Assembly (NCBI GenBank): GCA_963785745.1
Contig: CAWAWR010000009.1
Coordinates: forward strand, 248,001-312,000
Direction: 5' to 3'
Source of the DNA: VAZQ01 sp963785745
GTDB taxonomy: Bacteria; Pseudomonadota; Alphaproteobacteria; Rhizobiales; Xanthobacteraceae
DNA: 64,000 bases
Position 1 is the stretch's first letter. Every line of letters starts with the position of its first letter. Positions 8,163 to 16,339 of the stretch are shown piece by piece. Position numbers and translations under genes: made by a program. The notes below the pieces were generated by a model. It was given only the letters and a program-made list of their open reading frames with translations, made no database searches and was not told the DNA's origin.

Positions 8163-8204
8163 TTCCGAGCACGCTGGCGCCGGCCGTGTGCCCTGAATGA
8201 ATAA

Positions 8205-8232
8205 GGCCGACCCCAGTGCGTTGGGATCGGCC
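8205..8232. terminator. hairpin between the anti-sigma gene and the convergent small gene
   Basis: An 11-bp stem, GGCCGACCCCA with TGGGATCGGCC (one G-T pair), and a 6-base loop. On the minus strand it is followed by TTATT. There is no strong T-run on either strand, so terminator strength is uncertain. Confidence 0.5.
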
Positions 8233-8268
8233 TGAAAGACCTTGGACTTAAAACAGAATTCGTTCGGA

Positions 8269-8478
8269 TCAGCGAACCGTATTGGCGTCGGTCGTGGCTG
8301 CGGTGACCGGCGCGGTCACCTTGATCACGGTGGCTTGCAGGCCGCCCGGGGTCGTGGTGCCGTCGGTCACGCGGGCGGCGATGCCGACCCCGGCGACCAC
8401 GGTCGCGCAAACCAGCGCCACAACCACGATCTTGAGGTGGGTCATCCGATCCGCAGTGAACATCGAGGAATTATTCAT
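8269..8478 (-). CDS. small membrane-anchored or exported protein, stress-promoter candidate
   Basis: A 69-residue protein starting at 8478, chosen because GGGAGG lies 5 bases upstream. It has a short polar start, one hydrophobic segment (IVVVALVCATVVAGVGIAA) and a Thr/Val-rich tail. This is either a signal peptide or a single membrane anchor. I know no characterised homologue. A textbook sigma-EcfG type promoter lies about 165 bases upstream on the same strand. The gene therefore probably belongs to the general stress response. It converges on the anti-sigma gene. Confidence 0.65.
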   Translation of the reverse strand: MNNSSMFTADRMTHLKIVVVALVCATVVAGVGIAARVTDGTTTPGGLQATVIKVTAPVTAATTDANTVR

Positions 8479-8643
8479 GACATCCTCCCGCGAGGGGGTC
8501 CTTAATCGTTGGTCGCGGCAACCCGTAAAAAGGTTCAAAACTCCTTTACGCCCCTTCCTACGGGTACTCGGGCACACAAGTTTCCGGTCCGGAGCCCTTG
8601 CGGGCACGGTCGGACATTCCCCCCGATTTCACTGACGTTGAGT

Positions 8644-8668
8644 AACGTAGTACGGCCAAGGAGGTTCC
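8644..8668 (-). promoter_or_regulatory. sigma-EcfG type promoter (GGAAC-N16-CGTT)
   Basis: Read on the minus strand, GGAAC is at 8668-8664, then 16 bases, then CGTT at 8647-8644. This is an exact match to the -35/-10 consensus known for the alphaproteobacterial general stress sigma factor EcfG. It faces the 69-residue gene at 8478, leaving a leader of about 155-160 bases. No other gene lies between. Confidence 0.6.
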
Positions 8669-8844
8669 CAAGCCCCTGGTTAATCCGCTCACGAAACCTT
8701 GAACAATCGGGGTCTGGTCGTCCGCTGCCGCGCACAAAACCAGGCAGCACCTACGACGAACTGCGCTAACCCGTTGGTATCCGCAGACTTTCTATCTGCG
8801 TTGGCCGCTGATCGGCCTCTATTGCAGGCTCGCTTCGCCGGCCA

Positions 8845-10959
8845 TCAGATGCTCCCCACGGTCTTGAGCCGCGCCCGCGGATGGATTTCCGCCTGCGACA
8901 GCACCGGCGTCTGGGAGCGGAACCGCTCCACGATCCCGCGCACGAACGGCCGCGCCGAGGCCGAGGTGACCAGCACCGGCGCCTCGCCATTGCGGGCGGC
9001 TTCCTCGAAGCGCTCCCGCACGACCGTGATGAACTCGGTCAGCCGCGAGGGTTGCATGGCGAGCGTGCGATCGTCGCCCTGGCCCATGATCGATTCCGCG
9101 AATTGCTGCTCCCACCGCGCGGTGAGCGCGATGATCGGCAGGTGGCCGGCCGGCGAGGTGTATTGCGCGCAGAGCTGGCGCGCGAGCCGTGCCCGCACAT
9201 GCTCGACCAGCGACGCCGGATTGCGTGTAAACGCGACGGCCTCGGCAATGCCTTCGAGGATGGTCGGCAGGTCGCGGATCGAGACCCGCTCCGCCAGCAG
9301 CAACTGCAGCACGCGCTGGATGCCGGAAACCGAAATCTGTGCAGGCACGATGTCCTTGACCAGGTCCTGCTGTTCCTTCGGCAGTTCCTTGATCAGCTTG
9401 TTGACCTCCGCATAGGAGATCAGCTCGGACACGTTCGCCTTGATCAGCTCGGTGAGGTGGGTCGACATCACCGTGGCGGCGTCGACCACGGTGTAGCCCT
9501 TGATCGCGGCGTCTTCCTTGAGCGCGGCATCGACCCAGGTCGCAGGGAGGCCAAACGTCGGCTCGGCGGTATGGACGCCGGGCAATGTCACCTGCGCGCC
9601 GGTCGGGTCCATCACCATGTACTGGCCGGGCCAGATGCGGCCGGTGCCGGCTTCCACTTCCTTGATCTTGATGATGTAGACGTTGGCCTCGATCTGCACA
9701 TTGTCGAGGATGCGCACCGACGGCATCACGAAGCCCATCTCGAGCGCGAGCGAACGCCGCAGCGCCTTGATCTGCTCGGTGAGGCGGTCGGTGCCGTCGG
9801 ACGAGTTGACCAGCGGGAGCAGTGCGTAGCCGAGCTCGATCTTGAGATCGTCGATCTTGAGCGCGGTCGAGATCGGCTCCTCGACCGGCGCGGCGGCTTG
9901 CACCGCCGCTTCGGCCGTTTTGACTTCGTCGACCGCCGCCTGTTTCCGGTGCTTGTCGATGAAATAGGCAAGTGCTCCGGCGCCGCCGCCCAGCAGCAGG
10001 AACGGAATTGCGGGAATGCCCGGCAGCGCCGCCATCACGATCATCACGGCCGCCGACATGCCGAGCGCCTTGGGATAGCCGGAGAATTGGGAAATCAGGG
10101 CCTTGTCGGCCGCTCCCGCGACGCCGGCCTTGGAAACGAGCAGGCCCGCGGCCATCGAGACGATCAGCGCCGGGATCTGCGTGACGAGGCCATCGCCGAC
10201 CGTCAGCAGCGTGTAGGTGCGCGCCGCTTCGGCGAACGGCATGTTCTGCTGCACGATGCCGATGATCATCCCGCCGATGACGTTGATGAACACCACCAGC
10301 AGCCCCGCGATGGCGTCGCCGCGCACGAATTTCGAGGCGCCGTCCATGGCGCCGAAGAAGCCCGATTCGTCTTCGATTTGGCGCCGCCGGCGGCGCGCCT
10401 CCTCCTCGTTGATCAGTCCGGCGGAGAGGTCGGCGTCGATCGCCATCTGCTTGCCGGGCATGGCGTCCAAATGGAAGCGCGCCGCCACTTCGGCGATGCG
10501 GCCGGAGCCTTTGGTGATGACGACGAAGTTCACGATCACCAGGATCGTGAACACGATCACGCCGATAACGAAATTGCCGCCCATCACGAAATTGCCGAAC
10601 GCCTCGATGACGTGGCCGGCGGCCGCGGTGCCCTCGTGGCCGTGCGAGAGGATCAGCCGCGTCGAGGCGAGGTTGAGCGCCAGCCGCAGCATGGTCGAGA
10701 TCAGGAGCACGGTCGGGAAGGCGGAGAACTCGAGCGGCGCCTGGATGAACAGTGCCGTCATCAGGATCAGCACGGAGAAGGTGATCGACAGCGCCAGCGC
10801 GAGGTCGAGCAGCATCGGCGGCAGCGGCAGGATCAGCACCACCAGGATCAGCATGACGCCGATCGCCAGCGCGAGGTCGCCGCGCTTGAGGATGGTGCCG
10901 ATCTCGCCGAGCCCCGGCAGATTGAATTTCTGTGCGGGTGCCGCTGTTACGTCTGTCAT
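8845..10959 (-). CDS. flhA: FlhA, flagellar export gate protein
   Basis: A 704-residue inner-membrane protein, the main gate of the flagellar type III export channel. The N-terminal half has eight predicted membrane helices (LALAIGVMLILVVLILPLPP onward). The FHIPEP-family signature RIAEVAARFHLDAMPGKQM follows, then the large cytoplasmic domain that docks FliI, FliJ and chaperones. I chose the ATG at 10959 (MTDVTAAPAQ) with GGCGGAC upstream, rather than the longer frame from 11061. It is transcribed alone. A perfect CtrA box lies 190 bases upstream. Confidence 0.96.
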   Translation of the reverse strand: MTDVTAAPAQKFNLPGLGEIGTILKRGDLALAIGVMLILVVLILPLPPMLLDLALALSITFSVLILMTALFIQAPLEFSAFPTVLLISTMLRLALNLASTRLILSHGHEGTAAAGHVIEAFGNFVMGGNFVIGVIVFTILVIVNFVVITKGSGRIAEVAARFHLDAMPGKQMAIDADLSAGLINEEEARRRRRQIEDESGFFGAMDGASKFVRGDAIAGLLVVFINVIGGMIIGIVQQNMPFAEAARTYTLLTVGDGLVTQIPALIVSMAAGLLVSKAGVAGAADKALISQFSGYPKALGMSAAVMIVMAALPGIPAIPFLLLGGGAGALAYFIDKHRKQAAVDEVKTAEAAVQAAAPVEEPISTALKIDDLKIELGYALLPLVNSSDGTDRLTEQIKALRRSLALEMGFVMPSVRILDNVQIEANVYIIKIKEVEAGTGRIWPGQYMVMDPTGAQVTLPGVHTAEPTFGLPATWVDAALKEDAAIKGYTVVDAATVMSTHLTELIKANVSELISYAEVNKLIKELPKEQQDLVKDIVPAQISVSGIQRVLQLLLAERVSIRDLPTILEGIAEAVAFTRNPASLVEHVRARLARQLCAQYTSPAGHLPIIALTARWEQQFAESIMGQGDDRTLAMQPSRLTEFITVVRERFEEAARNGEAPVLVTSASARPFVRGIVERFRSQTPVLSQAEIHPRARLKTVGSI

Positions 10960-11147
10960 GTCCGCCGTACCACCCCGCCGGGCCCGTTCATGGGCGCCGA
11001 ATGATTGTTGAGCGGCGGTGAGGCCGCTGATTCGCGTAAGTGGAACCGCGCCCGCTTCCAATGGGTCGCCCTCGATCCCAGCGTTTGGGGAAACTCAGTC
11101 GGAAAAAATTACCTCCCAGCCCTGGGCAAGATTTGCCGTGCTTATGG

Positions 11148-11163
11148 TTAATCGGGCGTTAAC
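11148..11163. promoter_or_regulatory. CtrA-binding box upstream of flhA
   Basis: TTAA at 11148-11151, seven bases, then TTAAC at 11159-11163, an exact match to TTAA-N7-TTAA. It lies in the 390-base gap between flhA (minus, start 10959) and the TctC gene (plus, start 11350). Control of flhA is the natural reading because CtrA commonly drives early flagellar operons. The rest of the gap shows no gene. Confidence 0.65.
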
Positions 11164-11349
11164 GGAGGTACCGGAGCGCCCACGTTTTTCGCTGCTGGTA
11201 GGGGAGTGTGTCTGCGCGGGCAACGATTTAGGACGCCCTATTTCTTCGGAAGCTGCGGCAATGCGGTCGGTTCGTGCCGCATTGCGGACTGAGGGGAGGT
11301 GAGGTCCAATCCTTCAAAACGCGTGCGCAACCGGGGGAGGCTCTCGTTC

Positions 11350-12375
11350 ATGCCGATGTGGTTCTTGGCTCCGCTTGCGCTCGTGATGATCGGCGTATCG
11401 GGGGCTGCCCAGGCCGACCCGGTCGCCGATTTCTATCGCGGCAGGACCATCAGCATGGTCGTGGGCAATCCCGTCGGCAACGACTACGACTATCGCGGCC
11501 GGCTGATTGCGCGCCACATCGGCCGCCACATCCCCGGAAACCCGACGGTTGTGCCGCGCAACATGCCGGGGGCCGGCGGTCTCGTTGCCGCCAATTGGAT
11601 GGCCAAGCTCGCGCCGCAGGACGGCACCACGCTGTTCATGATCGCGCAGCCGCATGCGCCGGGGCAGGCGATGGCGCTGCCGAACATCCAGTTCGACGTG
11701 CGCGCCTTTCATTGGGTCGGCAACACCATCGATACGCCCAATGTCGTCAATTCCTGGCACACGTCGGATGTCCGCACCATCGAAGACGCGATGAAGCGCG
11801 AGCTGGTGGTGGGCGGCACCACCGGCACCAATTCGGTCGTCTATCCCGCGGTGCTCAATGCGCTCGTCGGCACGCGCTTCAAGGTCGTCACCGGCTATCC
11901 CGGCGGCGGCGAGCTCAATCTCGCAATGGAGCGCGGCGAGATCCAGGGGCGCGGCTCCAATTCCTGGGCGGCGTGGAAATCGACCAAGCAGCAGTGGCTC
12001 GCCGAGAAGAAGATCATCATCCTGGTGCAGGTCGCGCTCAAGCGCGCGACCGATTTGCCTGACGTGCCGTTGCTGTTGGAGCTGGCAAAGAACGATTTCG
12101 ACCGCCAGGTGCTTACCTTCCTGTCGGCGGACACGGCAATCTCGCGTGCCGTCGTGACGACACCGAACGTGCCGCGCGAGCGCGTCGAGGCGTTGCGCCG
12201 CGCCTTCGACGCCACCATGAAAGACAAGGCGTTTCTTGCCGAGGCTGCCGAAGCCAGGATGGACATTGTCCCGAGCACGGGCGAGGTCGCGCAACAGGTG
12301 GCGCAATCCATCATCGATGCCGATCCGGCCGTCGTCGCGCGCGCCCGCGACCTGATGAACGCGGTCGCGAAGTAG
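11350..12375 (+). CDS. TctC/Bug-type periplasmic receptor
   Basis: A 341-residue protein. The start at 11350 is supported by GGGGGAGG nine bases upstream and a clean signal peptide (MWFLAPLALVMIGVSGAAQA). The open frame runs back to 11299. The mature part begins DPVADFYRGRTISMVVGNPVGNDYD, where the usual GGG loop after the first strand reads PVGNDYD. The ligand-binding loop may therefore differ from the sister copies. HIPGNPTVVPRNMPGAGG and DGTTLFMIAQPHAPG follow. It is transcribed divergently from flhA and is followed by a DUF3617 gene. No TctA/TctB permease is nearby. Confidence 0.88.
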   Translation: MPMWFLAPLALVMIGVSGAAQADPVADFYRGRTISMVVGNPVGNDYDYRGRLIARHIGRHIPGNPTVVPRNMPGAGGLVAANWMAKLAPQDGTTLFMIAQPHAPGQAMALPNIQFDVRAFHWVGNTIDTPNVVNSWHTSDVRTIEDAMKRELVVGGTTGTNSVVYPAVLNALVGTRFKVVTGYPGGGELNLAMERGEIQGRGSNSWAAWKSTKQQWLAEKKIIILVQVALKRATDLPDVPLLLELAKNDFDRQVLTFLSADTAISRAVVTTPNVPRERVEALRRAFDATMKDKAFLAEAAEARMDIVPSTGEVAQQVAQSIIDADPAVVARARDLMNAVAK

Positions 12376-12477
12376 CCGCTCCAAGGGGTTCAGCGAACGG
12401 CGAGAAATCCCCCGCGCCGGGCTCGATTTGCCGTGCTTCTGCCGAGCAGCTAGTGAGTTGCGGCTTGGGAGCCCGAA

Positions 12478-12927
12478 ATGCCGCGAAACACGATAGGTCT
12501 GGTCCTGGCGGGTTGTGTCGTTGCCTCCACCGCCGCTCTGCAGGGGGACGCGCGAGCCGAAGGGCTGCAGGCAGGCCTTTGGCACAGCGTTCAGACTCCC
12601 ATCCTCAATGGCATCGTCGGTCCGCCGCGTGAATCGAAGCGCTGCCTTCGCGCCGCGGACGTCAACGATCTCAGCCGTACCTTCAGCCCCGTGTTTGGGA
12701 CCACCAATTCCGCCTGTGAGCGGGTCGAACACGAGCTCACGCCGCAACGCCTGAGGTGGCGCCTGCAATGCCGGGGCCAGCTCGACATGGACGTCGCCGG
12801 TGAATTCGTCTTCGAGCGGCCCGATCGCTACACCGCGACTATTGTCGCGATCTCCTCGATGCTCGGGAAGACGATGCAGGAGGTGCAAACTCGGATCGAA
12901 GCGGAGCGTGTCGGAGAGTGCGAGTAG
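12478..12927 (+). CDS. DUF3617-type secreted protein
   Basis: A 149-residue protein with an N-terminal signal peptide (IGLVLAGCVVASTAALQGDARA). The mature part is small and Cys-containing (GLQAGLWHSV at the start, RCLRAADVND, ACERVEHELTPQRLRWRLQCRGQ). The order of GxW, C and C-RG segments is that of the DUF3617 family, whose role is unknown. There are four cysteines in the mature part, possibly two disulfides. It sits 100 bases after the TctC gene and converges on the Vgb-like gene. Confidence 0.75.
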   Translation: MPRNTIGLVLAGCVVASTAALQGDARAEGLQAGLWHSVQTPILNGIVGPPRESKRCLRAADVNDLSRTFSPVFGTTNSACERVEHELTPQRLRWRLQCRGQLDMDVAGEFVFERPDRYTATIVAISSMLGKTMQEVQTRIEAERVGECE

Positions 12928-12967
12928 CACAGTCCGACGATCAGCTCGCCGCCAAGACTTGCCGCGT

Positions 12968-14638
12968 TCAGTCGAACGGCTCGATCTTGATGATCGATGC
13001 GCCGTGGTTGTTGCCGACCCAGAACGTCACCGGGGTGGTGGAATTGTCCACGAACACGCGCCGGACGTTGACGCGGCCGATCGCCGGGTCGCGCGGCAGC
13101 GGCATCAGGTATTCGACGAAGGTGCCGGTGCGCGGATCGAGCCGCTGCACCCGGTCGTTCTCCATGCCCGAGCTCCAGACCTCGCCGTTCCGGTCCGGCA
13201 CCACGTCATAGGGCGCGGTGTAGCGGGTCGGCACCGGCCACTCGCGGAAGGTCTCGTTGCGGGTGTCGAACACGCCGATCTTCTCGCCGCCGAATTCGGC
13301 GAACCACACGCGGTCCTGCGCATCCATCCGGATGCGGCGCGGTCGCGCCCGCGTCGTCGGTCCCTGGAATAGCGTCACCACGCCGGTCCTGGCGTCGATC
13401 CTGCCGATGTCCTGACCGGCATAGTCGGAGAACCACGCATTGTTCTGCGAGTCCGACACCACCTGGTAGATGCCGCGCCGCCGGTTCTTTGGCTGTCCGA
13501 CATAGGCGTCGAAGGTTTCCCATTTGCCGGTCGCAAGATCGAGGCGATGGATGCCTGAGAGGCCGACATTGGTCGTCCAGATCTTGCCGTCGACGTGGGA
13601 ATTGTTGACCGCGACCTGATTGAGCTGTGTCGCTTCGTCCATCTGGTCGGCGGGCAGGTACCACGTCTGCATGGTCTGCGTTTGTTTGTCGAACTTCGCG
13701 ACGCCGCCCTGGTACATCAGGCCCATCCAGAGATTGCCGTCGCGGTCGAATTCGAGATCGAGCTGACCTTGCGGGTAGCCGGGCCGGTGTAGCGGCAGCG
13801 GATATTCCTTCAACTCGCCGGTCTTCGGATCGAAGCGGCCGAGATTGAGCTCGCCAAAATTCGAATACCAGGCGATGCCGTCGGCATCGACCAGAACGTC
13901 ATGCGGCTGGATTTGCGCGCGCGGCAGGAAATATTCGGTGACGATCGCACGGTTGCCGCGGCCCTTGATGCGCGGCAGCGTCTTGAACTCGTAGGTCCAT
14001 TCCGGCGTCGCGCTGAGATTCACGGTGGCGAGATAGGCGGCGAGGTTCCTGATCTCGGCGCCGAAGCGGCCGGGATTGGGCGCGGTGACGCGCTTCTGCG
14101 GATGCGCGTCGGTCGTCATGTTGGCGTAGCTCGCCATGCGCACGAAGACCTGCAGCCATTCTTCCGCGTTGTGCCGCGAGCGCGCGATGCGGTCGACCGA
14201 ATGGCAGTTGGTGCAGGAATAGACCGCTTCCTTCTGCGCCTCGGTGCCGGGCCAGCTCATGAACCATTCGGTGCTGGTGAGCTGCACCGAGAGGTCGGTG
14301 GTCTTGCGCAGCGTGAGGTCGAGCGTGGCGGTGCGCGCTGCGGCGATGTCGGTGGTTGCGGGGCGTTCGAGCTCGTAGCCGACGGCGCGGATCTGCAGCG
14401 AATATTTGCCGGGTGCGAGACGCGACTCGGGGAAGGTGTACACGCCACGCTCATTGGTGGACACGCTGACCGCGAATTGCGCGCCGTCGCGGCGCGCGGT
14501 GACCAGCACGCCCTCCATCGGGCCTTCTTCAGTTGATGTGACCTGTCCGCTGATGGCCGCTGGCGCCTGCGCAGCAACGGGATTTACGAGCAGGAGGGAA
14601 AGCACAACGGCGATAGCGATCGAACGCCAGGGATTCAC
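12968..14638 (-). CDS. Vgb-like beta-propeller with carboxypeptidase-regulatory and haem-binding segments
   Basis: A 556-residue exported protein. I chose the GTG at 14638 (GGGAGG six bases upstream), which gives a normal signal peptide ending PVAAQ. Three parts are visible. Residues ~25-115 are a carboxypeptidase-regulatory-like beta sandwich (GVLVTARRDGAQF, RGVYTFPESRLAPGKYSLQI). Residues ~120-215 contain a c-type haem motif, C142-T-N-C-H146. Residues ~225-556 are repeated W-x-F/F-D blades (DGIAWYSNFGELNLGRFDPKTG) typical of the virginiamycin B lyase/streptogramin lyase family. True Vgb opens streptogramin rings. With an added haem the present protein more likely takes part in periplasmic redox chemistry. 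The substrate is unknown. Confidence 0.85.
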   Translation of the reverse strand: MNPWRSIAIAVVLSLLLVNPVAAQAPAAISGQVTSTEEGPMEGVLVTARRDGAQFAVSVSTNERGVYTFPESRLAPGKYSLQIRAVGYELERPATTDIAAARTATLDLTLRKTTDLSVQLTSTEWFMSWPGTEAQKEAVYSCTNCHSVDRIARSRHNAEEWLQVFVRMASYANMTTDAHPQKRVTAPNPGRFGAEIRNLAAYLATVNLSATPEWTYEFKTLPRIKGRGNRAIVTEYFLPRAQIQPHDVLVDADGIAWYSNFGELNLGRFDPKTGELKEYPLPLHRPGYPQGQLDLEFDRDGNLWMGLMYQGGVAKFDKQTQTMQTWYLPADQMDEATQLNQVAVNNSHVDGKIWTTNVGLSGIHRLDLATGKWETFDAYVGQPKNRRRGIYQVVSDSQNNAWFSDYAGQDIGRIDARTGVVTLFQGPTTRARPRRIRMDAQDRVWFAEFGGEKIGVFDTRNETFREWPVPTRYTAPYDVVPDRNGEVWSSGMENDRVQRLDPRTGTFVEYLMPLPRDPAIGRVNVRRVFVDNSTTPVTFWVGNNHGASIIKIEPFD

Positions 14639-14722
14639 GGGCAGCCTCCCAAGACTTTCTTTGATTTTGCCGCAAGCATAGACCTGCGGTGGAGGCGCCT
14701 TCAACGGTGATCGCACGAAAGG

Positions 14723-14748
14723 AGCCCGCTGCGTTACCGCAGCGGGCT
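14723..14748. terminator. terminator hairpin between the anti-sigma gene and the Vgb-like gene
   Basis: A perfect 11-bp stem, AGCCCGCTGCG with CGCAGCGGGCT, and loop TTAC. On the minus strand CCTTTCG follows. It lies downstream of the minus-strand anti-sigma gene (ending 14869) and upstream of the minus-strand Vgb-like gene, so it probably separates the two units. Confidence 0.65.
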
Positions 14749-14868
14749 TGTGGCGAGACGGCAGTTACGGGGGGACTGGCTGCCGCCCTCGGTCCACGGG
14801 AGTTGCAGAAGGTACGGCAGCGGGCAGGGCGCGGATGCGCTCAATCCCGGCAACGACGCATCGCTGCG

Positions 14869-15603
14869 TCACAGGTTCGTGAGATTGCCGTGGGCGATGA
14901 CTTCGCCGGTGGGCTGGCCGGTCGGCGAGCCGCCGGGCGGTTCGAGCGACACCGCGAGCGTTGCGCCGCGGCCGACGTGTTGCAGCAATTCAGGCGGCAC
15001 GTTGAGCCGCACCGGCTGGCCGGCCGCGATCAGGCCGAGCGACGCCGGCTTGCCACCCTGCGGGATCAGCCACAGCTCCATCGAGCGCTTGTCGGTGGTG
15101 AGGAGAGCCGCCGGCACGATCGTCAGGCTCACGCCATCGGCGCTGATCGCCGCGACGAAATTCGGTTGGTTGGTTTTCAGGCCGGTCAACGTGGCGAGCA
15201 GGGGCGCGCGCGGCGCCTGCGTTGGCGGTAGCGTGCCGATATAGATCAGCCCGGCGACACATGCAGCGGCCAGCGTGGAAGTGCCGACGCTGACGGCGCG
15301 CCAGAAGGCGAGGCTCTGCCAGATCGATGTCCCCGGCTGCGCAGCGGAGCTTGCCACCGGCCCGCCCAGCGACGCTTCGATCCGCAGCCAGGTCTGCGCC
15401 GGCGGCGTTGCGGGTGGCACATAGGACGCCATGCCGCCAAGTCGCTCTTCCCAACCCGCGACCTCACGCGCGAACGAGGCCTCCTCGGCCATGCGCGTTT
15501 CGACCTTGCGCCGCTCTTCGGCGCTCAGCACGCCAAGGACGTATTCGGCTGCGAGCACGCGGCCTTCGTCCTCAGGTGCGATATGGTCGATGTCGTCGCT
15601 CAT
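14869..15603 (-). CDS. RskA-like membrane anti-sigma factor
   Basis: A 244-residue protein. Residues 1-75 form the cytoplasmic anti-sigma domain (VLAAEYVLGVLSAEERRKVETRM, ...VAGWEERLGGMASYVPP). One membrane helix is at about 98-118 (VSVGTSTLAAACVAGLIYIG). The periplasmic RskA/anti-sigma-K domain follows (SMELWLIPQGGKPASLGLI, ending VIAHGNLTNL). The ATG overlaps the sigma gene by four bases (ATGA), indicating coupled translation. This is the intact counterpart of the broken anti-sigma gene at 7277-8162. Regulated proteolysis of this protein should free its sigma factor; the signal is unknown. Confidence 0.92.
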   Translation of the reverse strand: MSDDIDHIAPEDEGRVLAAEYVLGVLSAEERRKVETRMAEEASFAREVAGWEERLGGMASYVPPATPPAQTWLRIEASLGGPVASSAAQPGTSIWQSLAFWRAVSVGTSTLAAACVAGLIYIGTLPPTQAPRAPLLATLTGLKTNQPNFVAAISADGVSLTIVPAALLTTDKRSMELWLIPQGGKPASLGLIAAGQPVRLNVPPELLQHVGRGATLAVSLEPPGGSPTGQPTGEVIAHGNLTNL

Positions 15604-16160
15604 GCTTCGAGACAGGTCCTCAATTTCAACAGTCCACGCCGGATCCAGCTCTTCATCGTTCCGAGCGGTACGCTCATGCGTTCCGCCAGTTGCTCATAGG
15701 TCACGCCGTCGAGGAACGCCGAACGGATCGCCTGCGACGTCTTTTCTTCAAGCTCACCCAGGCACTTGCCCAGCCGGACCTGTTGCTCCGCCTTCACCAC
15801 CATGTCGAGCGCGCCGGGGCTGACGTCCCGGACCTCCGCAGCATCCTCGAGCGGCGCCGTGCGGCGGCTCTGGGCGCCCGACCGCAGCCGGTCGATCGCC
15901 CGGTTGCGGGCGATGGCGACCAGCCAGGTAATGGGGCTCGCTCTCTCCGGGTTGAAGAGGGCGGCCTTGCGCCACACCGTCACATAGACGTCCTGAAGCA
16001 CGTCCTCGGCCTCGCTTCGGTCCTTCAAGATACGGAGCAGGACGCCAAAAAGCTTCGCCGAGGAATCCTGATAGACGATCCGCAACGCAGCACGGTCCCC
16101 GGTGCCGGTTCGCACCAGGGCTGCAGCAAGCTGGCTGCGCGCGGCATCTGCGTCCATCAC
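15600..16160 (-). CDS. ECF (sigma-70 family) RNA polymerase sigma factor, SigK-like
   Basis: A 186-residue sigma factor. Region 2 is at about 28-95 (YQDSSAKLFGVLLRILKDRSEAEDVLQDVYVTVW, ITWLVAIARNRAIDRLR). Region 4 is at 130-183 with the helix-turn-helix GVTYEQLAERMSVPLGTMKSWIRRG. The start at 16160 has GGAGAGTG upstream. It is partnered by the overlapping anti-sigma gene. It is related in sequence and arrangement to 6747-7292, although that copy has a more divergent region 4. The pair is probably autoregulated, but I could not identify a promoter motif with confidence in the 180-base gap to the VanX-type gene. Confidence 0.94.
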   Translation of the reverse strand: MMDADAARSQLAAALVRTGTGDRAALRIVYQDSSAKLFGVLLRILKDRSEAEDVLQDVYVTVWRKAALFNPERASPITWLVAIARNRAIDRLRSGAQSRRTAPLEDAAEVRDVSPGALDMVVKAEQQVRLGKCLGELEEKTSQAIRSAFLDGVTYEQLAERMSVPLGTMKSWIRRGLLKLRTCLEA

Positions 16161-16339
16161 TCTCCAGCCCCCGGGCGGCTAGGCCGCGTCCGGGGTGCCG
16201 GCGCGGCGTCCCCCACCTTTTATACGGTGAACCCGCGGTTGTGGATGCCAATTTGTGATCAGGGCTTCATTTGTGATCGCCGGGAATACGGCCGCGGGCG
16301 GTGGTGCCGGATAGATGGTTTCCGTGTTAGCCATCGGCG

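Noticed and set aside
8535..8750. Possible 71-codon minus-strand gene upstream of the small exported protein
   Set aside because: It lies across the EcfG promoter, has no ribosome site, and has no hydrophobic or family pattern.
8881..11004. Long plus-strand open frame (707 codons) opposite flhA
   Set aside because: Antisense to an unmistakable gene, with His/Arg/Asp-rich low-complexity composition and no family pattern; an effect of GC-rich third codon positions.
11314..12930. Minus-strand open frame of 538 codons across the TctC and DUF3617 genes
   Set aside because: It would overlap two genes with signal peptides and recognised families; His/Arg-rich shadow.
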